Shown here: positions 1-6,412 of the stretch, piece by piece | Numbering within the stretch: the stretch's first letter is position 1 | How the letters are laid out: every line of letters starts with the position of its first letter | The notes under the pieces: generated by a model | Database searches by the model: none | What the model was told of the DNA's origin: nothing | What the model saw: the letters and a program-made list of their open reading frames with translations, nothing else | Assembly (NCBI GenBank): GCA_964539615.1 | Contig: CAZIJP010000113.1 | Span: 1-8,761, forward strand | Direction of reading: 5' to 3' | DNA length: 8,761 nt | Source: CAYRFE01 sp964539615 | GTDB lineage: Bacteria > Macinerneyibacteriota > Macinerneyibacteria > Macinerneyibacteriales > CAYRFE01 | Made by a program: the position numbers and the translations under genes

Positions 1-1661
1 CCGTCCCAGTCTGCCGGCGGCGGATCTTTTTCATATTTTCTGCAACGGTCAAGGATAACCGCGCATGATGCAGCCACCGATTCAATGGTCACACACTCTT
101 TCAAATGATTTATCGCTTCGATCCATTGCCGATTGAGATAGAATGCCATCGCCGTATTGCATTTTTTCGTAAGAGCGATCAATGCCGGATCTGCTGCGTC
201 CTTTTCCGCCAACAATTCGTAGATGCGCGTACCGTTATGGCGGCCTTTCACGGCGACCACGTCGATCATGCGTGTTACGAATTTGTCGTGAACCCGTTCA
301 AATACCGATTCGCCTATCAGTATGGAGGTGCCGTAATATTTATTGAGGCCTTCCAGGCGGCTTGCCAAGTTGACGATATCGCCGGTTGCCGTATAGCTCA
401 TGCGTTCGGCAAAGCCCATGTTGCCTACAAGCGCGTCGCCGGTGTTGATGCCGATGCGGGTGATGAATTCCGGATTATTGAATGCCCGCTGTTGCAGAGC
501 AAATTCTTTAAGGAATTTTTGACACAAAAGTGCTGTTCTGCAGGCGAGGAACGTGTGGTCTTTGACATCGTTCGGTGCATTCCAAAACGACATGATCGCA
601 TCGCCGATGAACTTATCGACCGTGCCCTGATTGTCGACAATCGTCTTTGTCATGCCGAAGAAGTACTGGCTGAGATGTTGGGAAAGAATATCGGCGGGCA
701 TTTTCTCGGATATCGTCGTAAAGTCTTTTATGTCGGAGAACATCACCGTGATTGTCTTTTTCTCCGTACCAAGCACGGCTTCCTTTTGCAGACGTATCAG
801 GTCGGCCACCAGTTTTGCAGGCACATATTTTTTAAAGGACCGCAAGCCGTTCTTCATATTATCAACCGCATTTTTTATCTTAATGATCTCGGTGATACGA
901 GACCGGACAGGTAATGATGAATCGAGCTCAAATTGCTGGATGTTTTCCATATCCGTCTCAAGTGCGATCAGCGGTTTGCTTATCTGGGATGATATGTACA
1001 GACCCAGAAGGGCAACGATGATGCTGGCAAAAAGGCTCACAAGAATGATCGTTGTCAGGAATCTGCGTTCATAAGCGATCACGTTCACCGCGGACATATC
1101 GATGCTGAGTATGCCTTCCAGTTTGCCGTCTGCCGAGAACATCGGCGCATAACAGGAAAGCCACGTGCCCCATTTATCGGTCACAAAGGTTTTTTCGGCG
1201 ATCGGTCGTGTAATACCGCTGAACGCTTCTTTGAGTACCGGCGAAAGATCATTGTATACATCGCCTACATGGCTGACGTCTGCTTCTGACTCTTCGGCAT
1301 CGACCACAAATATGATCTCTCCTTTTACATTTTTCCGCATGGTATAGACAAAACGCAGGTCTTTACTGTTGTCACGGATCTGGCGAAGCGTTTTTTTGAT
1401 CTCGGAATATTCCGGCAATGCTTCATCGGCTCTCGTTTGGATCTTTGCATGTTTGACCGCGTCGATCTGCAACACGCTCAGGGATACGATATCGGTGAGC
1501 CGGTCGCGAATGCCGTCACGCACGAAGCTGCGCAATCCCAAAAAAGTTGCAACGCCGATAAAGATCGATGTGAGCAGAACGACAAGGATAAACGCTGTGC
1601 TGAGGCTGAGATTTAATGAAAAATGTTTGGGTATTTTTTTATCAATGCCGTCGGTGCTCAT
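1..1661 (-). CDS. Membrane-bound class III adenylate cyclase with Cache-like sensor and HAMP (3' end cut by window edge)
   Basis: The frame is open from an ATG at 1661 to the left edge (553 complete codons), with GGAGG at 1668-1672 six bases upstream. Order: short cytoplasmic N-terminus, membrane helix about residues 21-43, extracytoplasmic sensor about 44-200 with a Cache-like FVYTM...IIFVVDAEE pattern, second helix about 201-223, HAMP-like linker about 224-275, then the cyclase domain about 300-485. Both metal-binding aspartates are present (D310 in FSDIKDF, D354 in DKFIGDA). Adenine-recognition residues read as K350 and T424, and the transition-state pair as N431 and R435. A Lys/Thr pair is the class IIIb pattern and argues for ATP over GTP. 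The protein should make cAMP in response to an external ligand. The tail ends in PPPADWDG, a common end of this family, so probably only a few residues are missing. The ligand cannot be told from the sequence. Confidence 0.93.
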   Translation of the reverse strand, partial: MSTDGIDKKIPKHFSLNLSLSTAFILVVLLTSIFIGVATFLGLRSFVRDGIRDRLTDIVSLSVLQIDAVKHAKIQTRADEALPEYSEIKKTLRQIRDNSKDLRFVYTMRKNVKGEIIFVVDAEESEADVSHVGDVYNDLSPVLKEAFSGITRPIAEKTFVTDKWGTWLSCYAPMFSADGKLEGILSIDMSAVNVIAYERRFLTTIILVSLFASIIVALLGLYISSQISKPLIALETDMENIQQFELDSSLPVRSRITEIIKIKNAVDNMKNGLRSFKKYVPAKLVADLIRLQKEAVLGTEKKTITVMFSDIKDFTTISEKMPADILSQHLSQYFFGMTKTIVDNQGTVDKFIGDAIMSFWNAPNDVKDHTFLACRTALLCQKFLKEFALQQRAFNNPEFITRIGINTGDALVGNMGFAERMSYTATGDIVNLASRLEGLNKYYGTSILIGESVFERVHDKFVTRMIDVVAVKGRHNGTRIYELLAEKDAADPALIALTKKCNTAMAFYLNRQWIEAINHLKECVTIESVAASCAVILDRCRKYEKDPPPADWD

Positions 1662-1690
1662 GAAACGCCTCCTTACGTGATGTACTGTTG

Positions 1691-1719
1691 ATACTATCGC
1701 AGAACGACAGAAAAATCAA
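1691..1719 (-). promoter_or_regulatory. Putative sigma-70 promoter of the adenylate cyclase
   Basis: Read on the minus strand, TTGATT (1714-1719) and TAGTAT (1691-1696) are separated by 17 bases. Each box matches 4 of 6 consensus positions. Transcription would start near 1684, about 22 bases before the ATG, so the leader would hold little beyond the ribosome site. The -35 box lies just past the stop codon of the upstream iron-sulfur gene, which suggests the cyclase can be transcribed on its own. Confidence 0.45.
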
Positions 1720-1727
1720 TACCCGCC

Positions 1728-2612
1728 TTACCGAATTTTATCTACGGGGCATACGATCCTGCAATCGCCGCACATGATGCATTCCGTATCGTTGACCGGT
1801 CTGTTTGCCAACATAGACGACATCACGTCAACACCCATCGGGCATATTTTGTTGCATGCGCCGCAGGTGATACAAGTTTGTTCCTGGTTCGGCCGCACTT
1901 TCAATCGTCCGATACTGCTTGCCGGTTTCATGACAAGCGATACGGGGCACGCATATTTACAGAACGCGCGTTTGTCTTTGAGAATGAAAGCAAGCGGAAT
2001 GGCGATGAGATAATAGATCCCGTTGCCGACAAACATCCACATCATTTCATGTTTATTGATGTAATCGGTCATAGGGTCATACGAGAGCACGAAGATCAGA
2101 TAAACCGGGATCGCCAATGAAAGTGCCAGTGTCAGATAGCGTATGTTCCTATATGAACGTGAAATAGCGGTGTTATGAATACTGACCGGCAGCCATTCTA
2201 ACACTGCTCCCGTCCAACAGGCATATCCGCAAAAACCGCGCCGCCAGATAAGCGGACCGAATAGTTTGGCGATCGCATAATGTATGAACCCTTTGCCGAA
2301 AAAACCTGCCATGACGATGAGCGCTACGCCTTCCAGTTGGAAATTTTCATGGTTCACTATCGGCACGAAAAACAACAGGCATGGCAAGATCATCAAGAGC
2401 GAAACTTTTCTTCCGAGCAATCGGCTTGTTCCTTTGAGATGTACGGAAAGGAGGAGGCCGATGCTGATCGATAACCCGATCCACGGAAAAATGACCAAAA
2501 AGCCCCACCATCGGAACATGCCGTAAAGGATCGCGGTAATCAACAATCCGATACCGAGCGGCAAAAACGGGCGAATAGAGATCTCAGTGCGTTTTATTCC
2601 CGAATTTTTCAT
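1728..2612 (-). CDS. NapH/CcoG-like polytopic membrane protein with two 4Fe-4S clusters
   Basis: The protein has 294 residues and starts at an ATG with GGAGGA at 2618-2623. Hydrophobic segments at about 17-33, 37-57, 70-86, 95-115, 158-177 and 192-211 point to an integral membrane protein. Two CxxxC motifs (C128/C132 and C218/C222, the latter followed by Pro) are typical of the NapH/NosR/CcoG-like family. The C-terminus carries a ferredoxin-like domain with CITCGACNKICP (C247, C250, C253, C257) and CIMCGDCRIVCP (C278, C281, C284, C288), the pattern for two 4Fe-4S clusters. It probably moves electrons between the membrane quinone pool and a soluble or periplasmic partner. No reductase, cytochrome or maturation gene lies next to it, so its partner is unknown and no gene symbol is given. 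The gene ends 66 bp before the cyclase start. Confidence 0.88.
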   Translation of the reverse strand: MKNSGIKRTEISIRPFLPLGIGLLITAILYGMFRWWGFLVIFPWIGLSISIGLLLSVHLKGTSRLLGRKVSLLMILPCLLFFVPIVNHENFQLEGVALIVMAGFFGKGFIHYAIAKLFGPLIWRRGFCGYACWTGAVLEWLPVSIHNTAISRSYRNIRYLTLALSLAIPVYLIFVLSYDPMTDYINKHEMMWMFVGNGIYYLIAIPLAFILKDKRAFCKYACPVSLVMKPASSIGRLKVRPNQEQTCITCGACNKICPMGVDVMSSMLANRPVNDTECIMCGDCRIVCPVDKIR

Positions 2613-2631
2613 GCTGATCCTCCAATTGTTT

Positions 2632-2643
2632 TATAGTACTATA
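2632..2643. repeat. 12-bp perfect palindrome in the 5' region of the iron-sulfur gene
   Basis: TATAGTACTATA reads the same on both strands and ends 20 bp upstream of the ATG at 2612, in an AT-rich stretch that continues to about 2655. It would overlap any promoter or leader of the iron-sulfur gene, so it could be an operator. The surrounding noncoding stretch (2613-2793) shows no convincing -35 box and no other structure beyond a short CCGG/CCGG inverted repeat near 2716-2731. A 12-bp palindrome in AT-rich DNA can also arise by chance. Confidence 0.3.
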
Positions 2644-2793
2644 TATAAATATCCGCGATTACCATCCGAGAGAGGCAGAGAAGTGATAGTGGGAATGCGT
2701 TTCATGCAATCGCACCGGTTGTTTTGCCGGGATCACAGGGTACTAACATCATGTCAGTATACTCCAAGAATACGTGTAAAGAAAGATGCGGTT

Positions 2794-3072
2794 TTATAAT
2801 TTTTGTTTTTTTTCAGGACAAAGCTCATATGTCGGATGATACAGGCTGGTCGGTTCATAGAAAACATCGCCGATACGAATGAATTTCAGTTTTTCGAGCA
2901 CATGTTTTGATGATTTTTTTTCGTGATGATGGCCTGCGACCAATCGATTAACTGGCAGAACGGTCATTGCAAGATCGTTCACACACGCTATAGCTTCGAC
3001 TTTTCTATTTAAGGGAGTGGGCTTGTGGTGGGCAAACAGTTTGATACTGTGGGCTAGTTCATTAGTTTTCAA
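2794..3072 (-). pseudogene. C-terminal remnant of a GNAT-family (RimJ/RimL-type) acetyltransferase
   Basis: This is an open frame of 92 codons whose only usable start is TTG at 3072, one base after the methyltransferase stop. From about residue 25 it reads like the C-terminal half of a RimJ/RimL-type N-acetyltransferase: an EAI...DLAMTVLPVNR helix and strand, AGHHHEKKSSKHVLEKL, then a final strand ending SLYHPTYEL. The N-terminal half, including the acetyl-CoA binding RxxGxG motif, is absent, and the first 24 residues do not look like GNAT sequence. The usually conserved Gly after the LEKL helix is Lys here, which fits relaxed selection. Translation by coupling from the methyltransferase is possible, but a catalytic acetyltransferase is not. 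I read it as a truncated gene remnant. It could also be a reused short protein. Confidence 0.6.
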
Positions 3073-3073
3073 T

Positions 3074-3727
3074 TTACCCGTTTATGAAAGATTGATTGCC
3101 AAGAACATATTCTATTGCCCAATAATACGCAAAATCTTTATACCTAAGTGATGCGGCATAAGGCATAATCAATTCGGTTAAACAGTGTTCCGACGGAAAG
3201 TTTTTAACGACCTCGAATTTTGTGCCGTCTTTCAGGTGTCGATTTTGATAGGTGTTTCCGTGTTCATCCGTTCGGGAGATCGGTGTGCTTGATCCATCAA
3301 CGTAGAGATTGTCCAAAAAGACAATGGTTGCGCCGGGTACTACGTGGCGGTGAAGGTTGTTAAAAAAACGGCGGTATTGTTCAATCTTTATATGGCTGAA
3401 CCAAAAACCGGCAAAACATGCATTGAAAGATCCGTTTATGGATATTTCAAAGGCATCATTGTTCTCAAAAACAGGCTGACAGCCGCGGTATGTTTTTACA
3501 CGGGCGATATCGAGCACCGCATCATTGATATCGGTGGCTATGATCGAGTGTGCCGTATGTGCCAATTCTTCCGTCCAGTAGCCGGTACCGCAGGCTATTT
3601 CCAGCACATCTTTGCCTGAGAATGGTTCTTTTAAATAAGAACGGATCGCACGAAGCGCTTCCTGGCGTTCCGGTTTTTTATAAATATCTTCGTATTCTGC
3701 AGCTCGTTTGCGATAGTATTCTTCCAT
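3074..3727 (-). CDS. Class I SAM-dependent methyltransferase
   Basis: The protein has 217 residues from the ATG at 3727. The frame stays open further upstream, but that extension lies inside the preceding acetyltransferase gene, and AGAAGG at 3734-3739 sits correctly for 3727. Motif I of the Rossmann-fold methyltransferases is VLEIACGTGYW (residues 41-51), which binds S-adenosylmethionine. The acidic end of the second strand is seen in ATDIND shortly after. The N-terminal YYRKRAAEYEDIY helix is typical of small-molecule methyltransferases of this kind (methyltransferase_11/25-like). The substrate cannot be deduced. Its start lies 2 nt after the acetyltransferase stop, so the two are probably translationally coupled and may act on related substrates. 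Confidence 0.88.
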   Translation of the reverse strand: MEEYYRKRAAEYEDIYKKPERQEALRAIRSYLKEPFSGKDVLEIACGTGYWTEELAHTAHSIIATDINDAVLDIARVKTYRGCQPVFENNDAFEISINGSFNACFAGFWFSHIKIEQYRRFFNNLHRHVVPGATIVFLDNLYVDGSSTPISRTDEHGNTYQNRHLKDGTKFEVVKNFPSEHCLTELIMPYAASLRYKDFAYYWAIEYVLGNQSFING

Positions 3728-3729
3728 GG

Positions 3730-4245
3730 TCAGCCTTCTTGATAATGGGGGAGATCGAGCTTCATGGAAATCGCTTTCCAAGTCTGGCCGATCAAATCAT
3801 AATATTGTTCTTTCCAACCTGTCTCTATGAATCCTATGTTACGGTAACAGGTATACGCTGCCGTGTTGAACTCAAATACATTCAGGGAGAGTTCTTTCAG
3901 ATGTACAACGTTTTTTGCATGATCGATCAAAGACCGCATCAATGCCGTTCCCAATCCATGTCCGCGATGTGCGGGAGCAATAAGCACGCGGCCGACGGCA
4001 GCCGTGTGTTTAGTCGTATCGATGCGCATCAATTGACAATGGCCGACCGTTTCCCCGCTAACGGGATCACGTGCTTTAAAGCATAATGATGCGGGATCGG
4101 CCAGTAATGATATTATTTGATTTTCGGTCAGCGGATAGAATAATTTTTGTCCGCCGAATTGAATGAGAAATGCCGCATCCGTTCCGTCAAACCATGAAAG
4201 AAAGAGGGGGATGTCGGCATTTTCAAAAGGAACGAGCGTGATCAT
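3730..4245 (-). CDS. GNAT-family N-acetyltransferase
   Basis: The protein has 171 residues. An upstream in-frame ATG at 4314 exists, but that region codes for the C-terminus of the preceding gene. The ATG at 4245 overlaps that gene's stop as ATGA, so it is the likely start, re-entered by coupled ribosomes. There is no strong ribosome site of its own. The acetyl-CoA pyrophosphate-binding motif A is clear: a VGRVLIAP strand followed by RGHGLG (residues 94-99). Motif B follows as LSLNVFEFNTAAYTCYRNIGF, with the usual asparagine and the YRNIGF turn. The N-terminus (ITLVPFENADIPLFLSWF) resembles RimI/RimJ-like members. It should transfer acetyl from acetyl-CoA to an amine, on an unknown target. 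It is flanked by a DUF3795 gene and a methyltransferase in one transcription unit. Confidence 0.88.
   Translation of the reverse strand: MITLVPFENADIPLFLSWFDGTDAAFLIQFGGQKLFYPLTENQIISLLADPASLCFKARDPVSGETVGHCQLMRIDTTKHTAAVGRVLIAPAHRGHGLGTALMRSLIDHAKNVVHLKELSLNVFEFNTAAYTCYRNIGFIETGWKEQYYDLIGQTWKAISMKLDLPHYQEG
3734..3739 (-). promoter_or_regulatory. Ribosome binding site that fixes the methyltransferase start
   Basis: AGAAGG lies on the minus strand within the last codons of the acetyltransferase gene, six bases before the ATG at 3727. It supports the 217-residue methyltransferase over the longer reading that overlaps the acetyltransferase. Confidence 0.6.
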
Positions 4246-4694
4246 TCTGTCTTTATTTTCCCGCAGGATATGCAGTTTTTCACATACCAGGAAAGTTGCT
4301 CGCCGCAACTGCATAAAGCGGATGTTTCCATTTTTTCGAAAAATTCTGCAATGCCGTTATTTTTTATAAAACTAAGGTTTTCAACAGCTTTCTGATGATG
4401 CGGGATGCCGTCGTCGGCAAATGCGGAAAGCTGTTCACATGGAAAATCTTGGCACAGGCCGCAATGATCGAGATCTCGGGATACGGCGCAATCTTTGATC
4501 CTGCATTCTCCGCCAACGTTTTGGCGTTTACATCCTGAGCAGTCGCAATCGGCAAGATCTGAGTCTTTGAAGGAGTCGTATTTTGACGGCATATTTGCCA
4601 AGTGTTCACGGCGTTTTGATTCAAAGGCAACTTTGAAGGAACATTCAGGACAGTAAATACCGCAGTAGGCCAGATCGAAAAATTTGTCGCTCAT
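4242..4694 (-). CDS. DUF3795-like cysteine-rich protein with a C-terminal zinc-ribbon-like tail
   Basis: The protein has 150 residues, with AGGAGG at 4700-4705 five bases before the ATG. It has 15 cysteines in spaced groups: YCGIYCPEC near the start, DCDCSGC and GECRIKDC in the middle, then HCGLCQDFPC. This is the DUF3795 layout, a family of small, probably metal-binding proteins of unknown role. A further C-terminal block (CSCG...NCISCG) looks like a separate two-pair zinc knuckle and is not part of the core domain. The stop codon overlaps the start of the acetyltransferase gene as ATGA. It is the first gene of a compact trio with the acetyltransferase and methyltransferase, 56 bp downstream of the phosphoesterase gene, with which it may share a transcript. 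The biochemical role is unknown. Confidence 0.82.
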   Translation of the reverse strand: MSDKFFDLAYCGIYCPECSFKVAFESKRREHLANMPSKYDSFKDSDLADCDCSGCKRQNVGGECRIKDCAVSRDLDHCGLCQDFPCEQLSAFADDGIPHHQKAVENLSFIKNNGIAEFFEKMETSALCSCGEQLSWYVKNCISCGKIKTE

Positions 4695-4750
4695 GGGACC
4701 CTCCTGTTATTTGCATCTATATAAACGCGCTGATGGCCAAACGGGGATTG

Positions 4751-5485
4751 TTATGCTCTTCCCGTTTTGAGCCATTTTGCCCAGTCGCTGCGTCCGTTTG
4801 CGGCAGCGCACATGGAGGCGGAATCGAAATCATAGGGTACGGCGATATGTTCAACGGCACAATCATTGTCGGATAGCTCAACCATACAGTAATAGGCACA
4901 GGTATTGAAATTTTCGATCACATGGAAAACCGGCATGTCATCATCGTATGCCTGTAACCCGACGCTTCCGGGATTGACGATGCTATGTTTAGTGGTCTGA
5001 AGAAAATTGTGCCGATGGCTATATCCGCAGAAAACGAACGATTGCCGGACAACGCTCAACAGCAGATCAAGTTCGGCATCGTCACGAATTCCCACGTGAG
5101 TTTGAAGCACTTTTTCAACCAGATACGTTGTATCGGAATCGGGTGTGCCGTGGCAGAGTAAGGCTCCGCAATCGAGGCTCTCTGTTTTTTTTAACGCCTG
5201 AAGCCAGTAGAATCCTTCATCAGGTAATTGCGATCGTACAAATTGCAGTGTGGGAGAGTTGTGACGTTCTTCTACATCCTCAGTGATGATACGATCTTCA
5301 TTACCGGACACACTGATCATTGCGTACGGCTTCATCAAATCGAATGTGCCTCGCGGATCGAGCGGCCCGTAGAACGTATCGCCGAGGTTAACGATCATAT
5401 CGGGTTTGCGTTTTTCAAGGTCTTTCAATACTTCAGTAAGAGCCCATGAATTGCCGTGAATATCTGATATAAGCGCTAGTTTCAT
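4751..5485 (-). CDS. Calcineurin-like metallophosphoesterase (YfcE/MJ0936-type)
   Basis: The protein has 244 residues. The metallophosphoesterase motifs appear in order: DIHGN (D8, H10), NLGDTFYGP (D36), GNED (N62), CHGTP (H112), and NPGSVG (171-176), the last characteristic of the YfcE/MJ0936 branch of phosphodiesterases. The expected GHxH motif reads GYSH (Y155, H157), so one normal metal-ligand histidine is missing, although RH (R158, H159) follows directly. The enzyme would hydrolyse a phosphodiester or phosphomonoester in the cytoplasm; the substrate is unknown. No good ribosome site precedes the ATG (only GAAAAAAG), and the start lies 7 nt after the stop of a 40-codon ORF, so translation is probably coupled to that ORF. 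About 60 C-terminal residues follow the last motif. Confidence 0.87.
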   Translation of the reverse strand: MKLALISDIHGNSWALTEVLKDLEKRKPDMIVNLGDTFYGPLDPRGTFDLMKPYAMISVSGNEDRIITEDVEERHNSPTLQFVRSQLPDEGFYWLQALKKTESLDCGALLCHGTPDSDTTYLVEKVLQTHVGIRDDAELDLLLSVVRQSFVFCGYSHRHNFLQTTKHSIVNPGSVGLQAYDDDMPVFHVIENFNTCAYYCMVELSDNDCAVEHIAVPYDFDSASMCAAANGRSDWAKWLKTGRA

Positions 5486-5492
5486 ACTTTTT

Positions 5493-5615
5493 TCAATCCG
5501 GTTTTGTTGGTAATGGTAATTTTCTCTCTAACCTATATGCCACGTTTTCAAATCGTGAAAAGACTTTTTTAAGTTCAACGTAAATTACTGTCTTTTGCGA
5601 TCGTGTTTGGTTCAT
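5493..5615 (-). CDS. Small 40-codon ORF leading the phosphoesterase operon
   Basis: The predicted 40-residue product is basic, starts MNQTRSQKT and ends LPLPTKPD. I do not recognise a family. Support for reality: an ATG at 5615 with AAAGGAG at 5621-5627 at ideal spacing, a strong promoter at 5658-5686 whose predicted start lies about 36 bases upstream, and a stop 7 nt before the phosphoesterase start, which lacks its own ribosome site. It has no signal peptide or membrane helix. The frame is open further upstream (ATG at 5708), but that start lies ahead of the promoter and is unlikely. It may be a leader peptide that delivers ribosomes to the phosphoesterase, a small functional protein, or the remnant of a longer gene. 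Confidence 0.5.
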   Translation of the reverse strand: MNQTRSQKTVIYVELKKVFSRFENVAYRLERKLPLPTKPD

Positions 5616-5620
5616 CGATG

Positions 5621-5627
5621 CTCCTTT
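5621..5627 (-). promoter_or_regulatory. Ribosome binding site of the 40-codon ORF
   Basis: AAAGGAG on the minus strand, five bases before the ATG at 5615. It is the only good ribosome site between the promoter at 5658-5686 and the phosphoesterase, which supports translation of the small ORF. Confidence 0.55.
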
Positions 5628-5657
5628 TGTACAGTGCCTGCTCATAGGAACGTGAAA

Positions 5658-5686
5658 ATGATAGAAGCGTGAACGGTGATTGTCAA
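5658..5686 (-). promoter_or_regulatory. Strong sigma-70-type promoter for the small ORF and phosphoesterase
   Basis: On the minus strand, TTGACA (5681-5686, perfect match) and TATCAT (5658-5663, 5 of 6) are separated by 17 bases. The start would be near 5651, giving a leader of about 36 bases to the ATG at 5615. The transcript would carry the small ORF and the phosphoesterase and possibly the DUF3795, acetyltransferase and methyltransferase genes, since no clear terminator or promoter lies between 4695 and 4750. Confidence 0.72.
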
Positions 5687-5760
5687 GGATGAAGCGACCA
5701 ATCAACATATTCAGCGTATGAATCGCAGATTATCCGCGATGAATAGCTTTCAAGGTATCA

Positions 5761-5774
5761 GATAAAGCTTTATC
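5761..5774. repeat. 14-bp perfect palindrome between the DJ-1 gene and the next promoter
   Basis: GATAAAGCTTTATC is identical on both strands. It lies 42 bp past the DJ-1-family stop (5816-5818) and about 75 bp upstream of the promoter at 5658-5686. It could bind a dimeric regulator. As RNA it would form only a loopless or weak hairpin, and no T-run follows, so it is not a convincing terminator. Confidence 0.35.
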
Positions 5775-5815
5775 GGTTGGTTCAGGCAATGAAGTTATAA
5801 TTTAAATAAGCGTGT

Positions 5816-6412
5816 TTATTTGAACCCCATTATTGTTCGAATATGATCGCAGTTGTCTTTTGATGTCAGTTGCTCCAACAGTAAAAACGCCGTTTCGATA
5901 GCCGTAGACGGGTTCCAGCAGGTGATGATATTGTCGTCAAGAACGACCGGTTCATTGACCACGGTCACACCGAATGCTCGCAACTGATTTTGGCGGACCG
6001 GGTTCACGTTGTAGGTTGTGGCACGTTTGCTGTTAAGGATACCGCTCTTCCCCAACACCAGAGCAGCCACACATACTGATGCAACGATTTTGCCTTTACG
6101 ATGGAATTCTCTGATGATCTCAAGGAAACGTTCGTCATAAGCATCATCGTAAAACCCGTATTCCTCGAATCCTCCGGGGATAGCCACGGCATCCCAGTCG
6201 TCAACAACGATCTCGCTTAATAAATGGTCAACAAGAATGCGCTGTCCGAACGTACTCACGACCTCTTTGGTAAGCCCGCAGGAATACAGCTCGGTTAAAT
6301 GGTCACCGTCGGTCAAATTCCAACCGATCACATCAATGAACACGCTTGCTTCGTAGGTCTCAAATCCTTTTGCAAGGAGAAGCAATATTTTTTTTGTTTT
6401 ACCATGATTCAT
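5816..6412 (-). CDS. DJ-1/PfpI family protein
   Basis: The protein has 198 residues, close to the usual DJ-1 length. The ATG at 6412 has GGAGGAG about 10 bases upstream. A longer in-frame reading to 6469 lies inside the upstream nitroreductase gene and is unlikely. The fold is recognisable from the first strand KKILLLLAKGFETYEA, the DAVAIPGG strand (74-81), and the nucleophile elbow ASVCVAA, with Cys114 as the expected reactive cysteine. E21 matches the conserved acidic residue that polarises it. A GILNSKRATTY segment follows, as in DJ-1/ThiJ proteins. Members act as deglycase- or glyoxalase-like enzymes, chaperones or redox sensors; which applies here cannot be told. The start overlaps the nitroreductase end by 14 nt, so the pair is co-transcribed and probably coupled. 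Confidence 0.88.
   Translation of the reverse strand: MNHGKTKKILLLLAKGFETYEASVFIDVIGWNLTDGDHLTELYSCGLTKEVVSTFGQRILVDHLLSEIVVDDWDAVAIPGGFEEYGFYDDAYDERFLEIIREFHRKGKIVASVCVAALVLGKSGILNSKRATTYNVNPVRQNQLRAFGVTVVNEPVVLDDNIITCWNPSTAIETAFLLLEQLTSKDNCDHIRTIMGFK

Noticed and set aside
105..914. Long plus-strand open frame of 269 codons
   Set aside because: It lies entirely opposite the adenylate cyclase, whose motifs are unmistakable on the minus strand. The plus-strand translation resembles no protein family and has no ribosome site; it is an antisense shadow. The same holds for the plus-strand frames at 631-1074, 1165-1347 and 1369-1680.
2716..2731. CCGG...CCGG inverted repeat upstream of the iron-sulfur gene as a terminator or riboswitch element
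   Set aside because: The stem is only four base pairs with no T-run on either strand and no further conserved structure that I can see.
3728..3781. Upstream extension of the methyltransferase to an ATG at 3781
   Set aside because: The extra 18 codons overlap the acetyltransferase reading frame, and a good ribosome site serves the ATG at 3727.
5805..5820. Short AT-rich inverted repeat at the DJ-1 stop codon (AATAAG/TTTATT) as a terminator
   Set aside because: The stem is five A-T pairs plus one wobble pair with no GC core and no clean T-run after it, so intrinsic termination is not supported.
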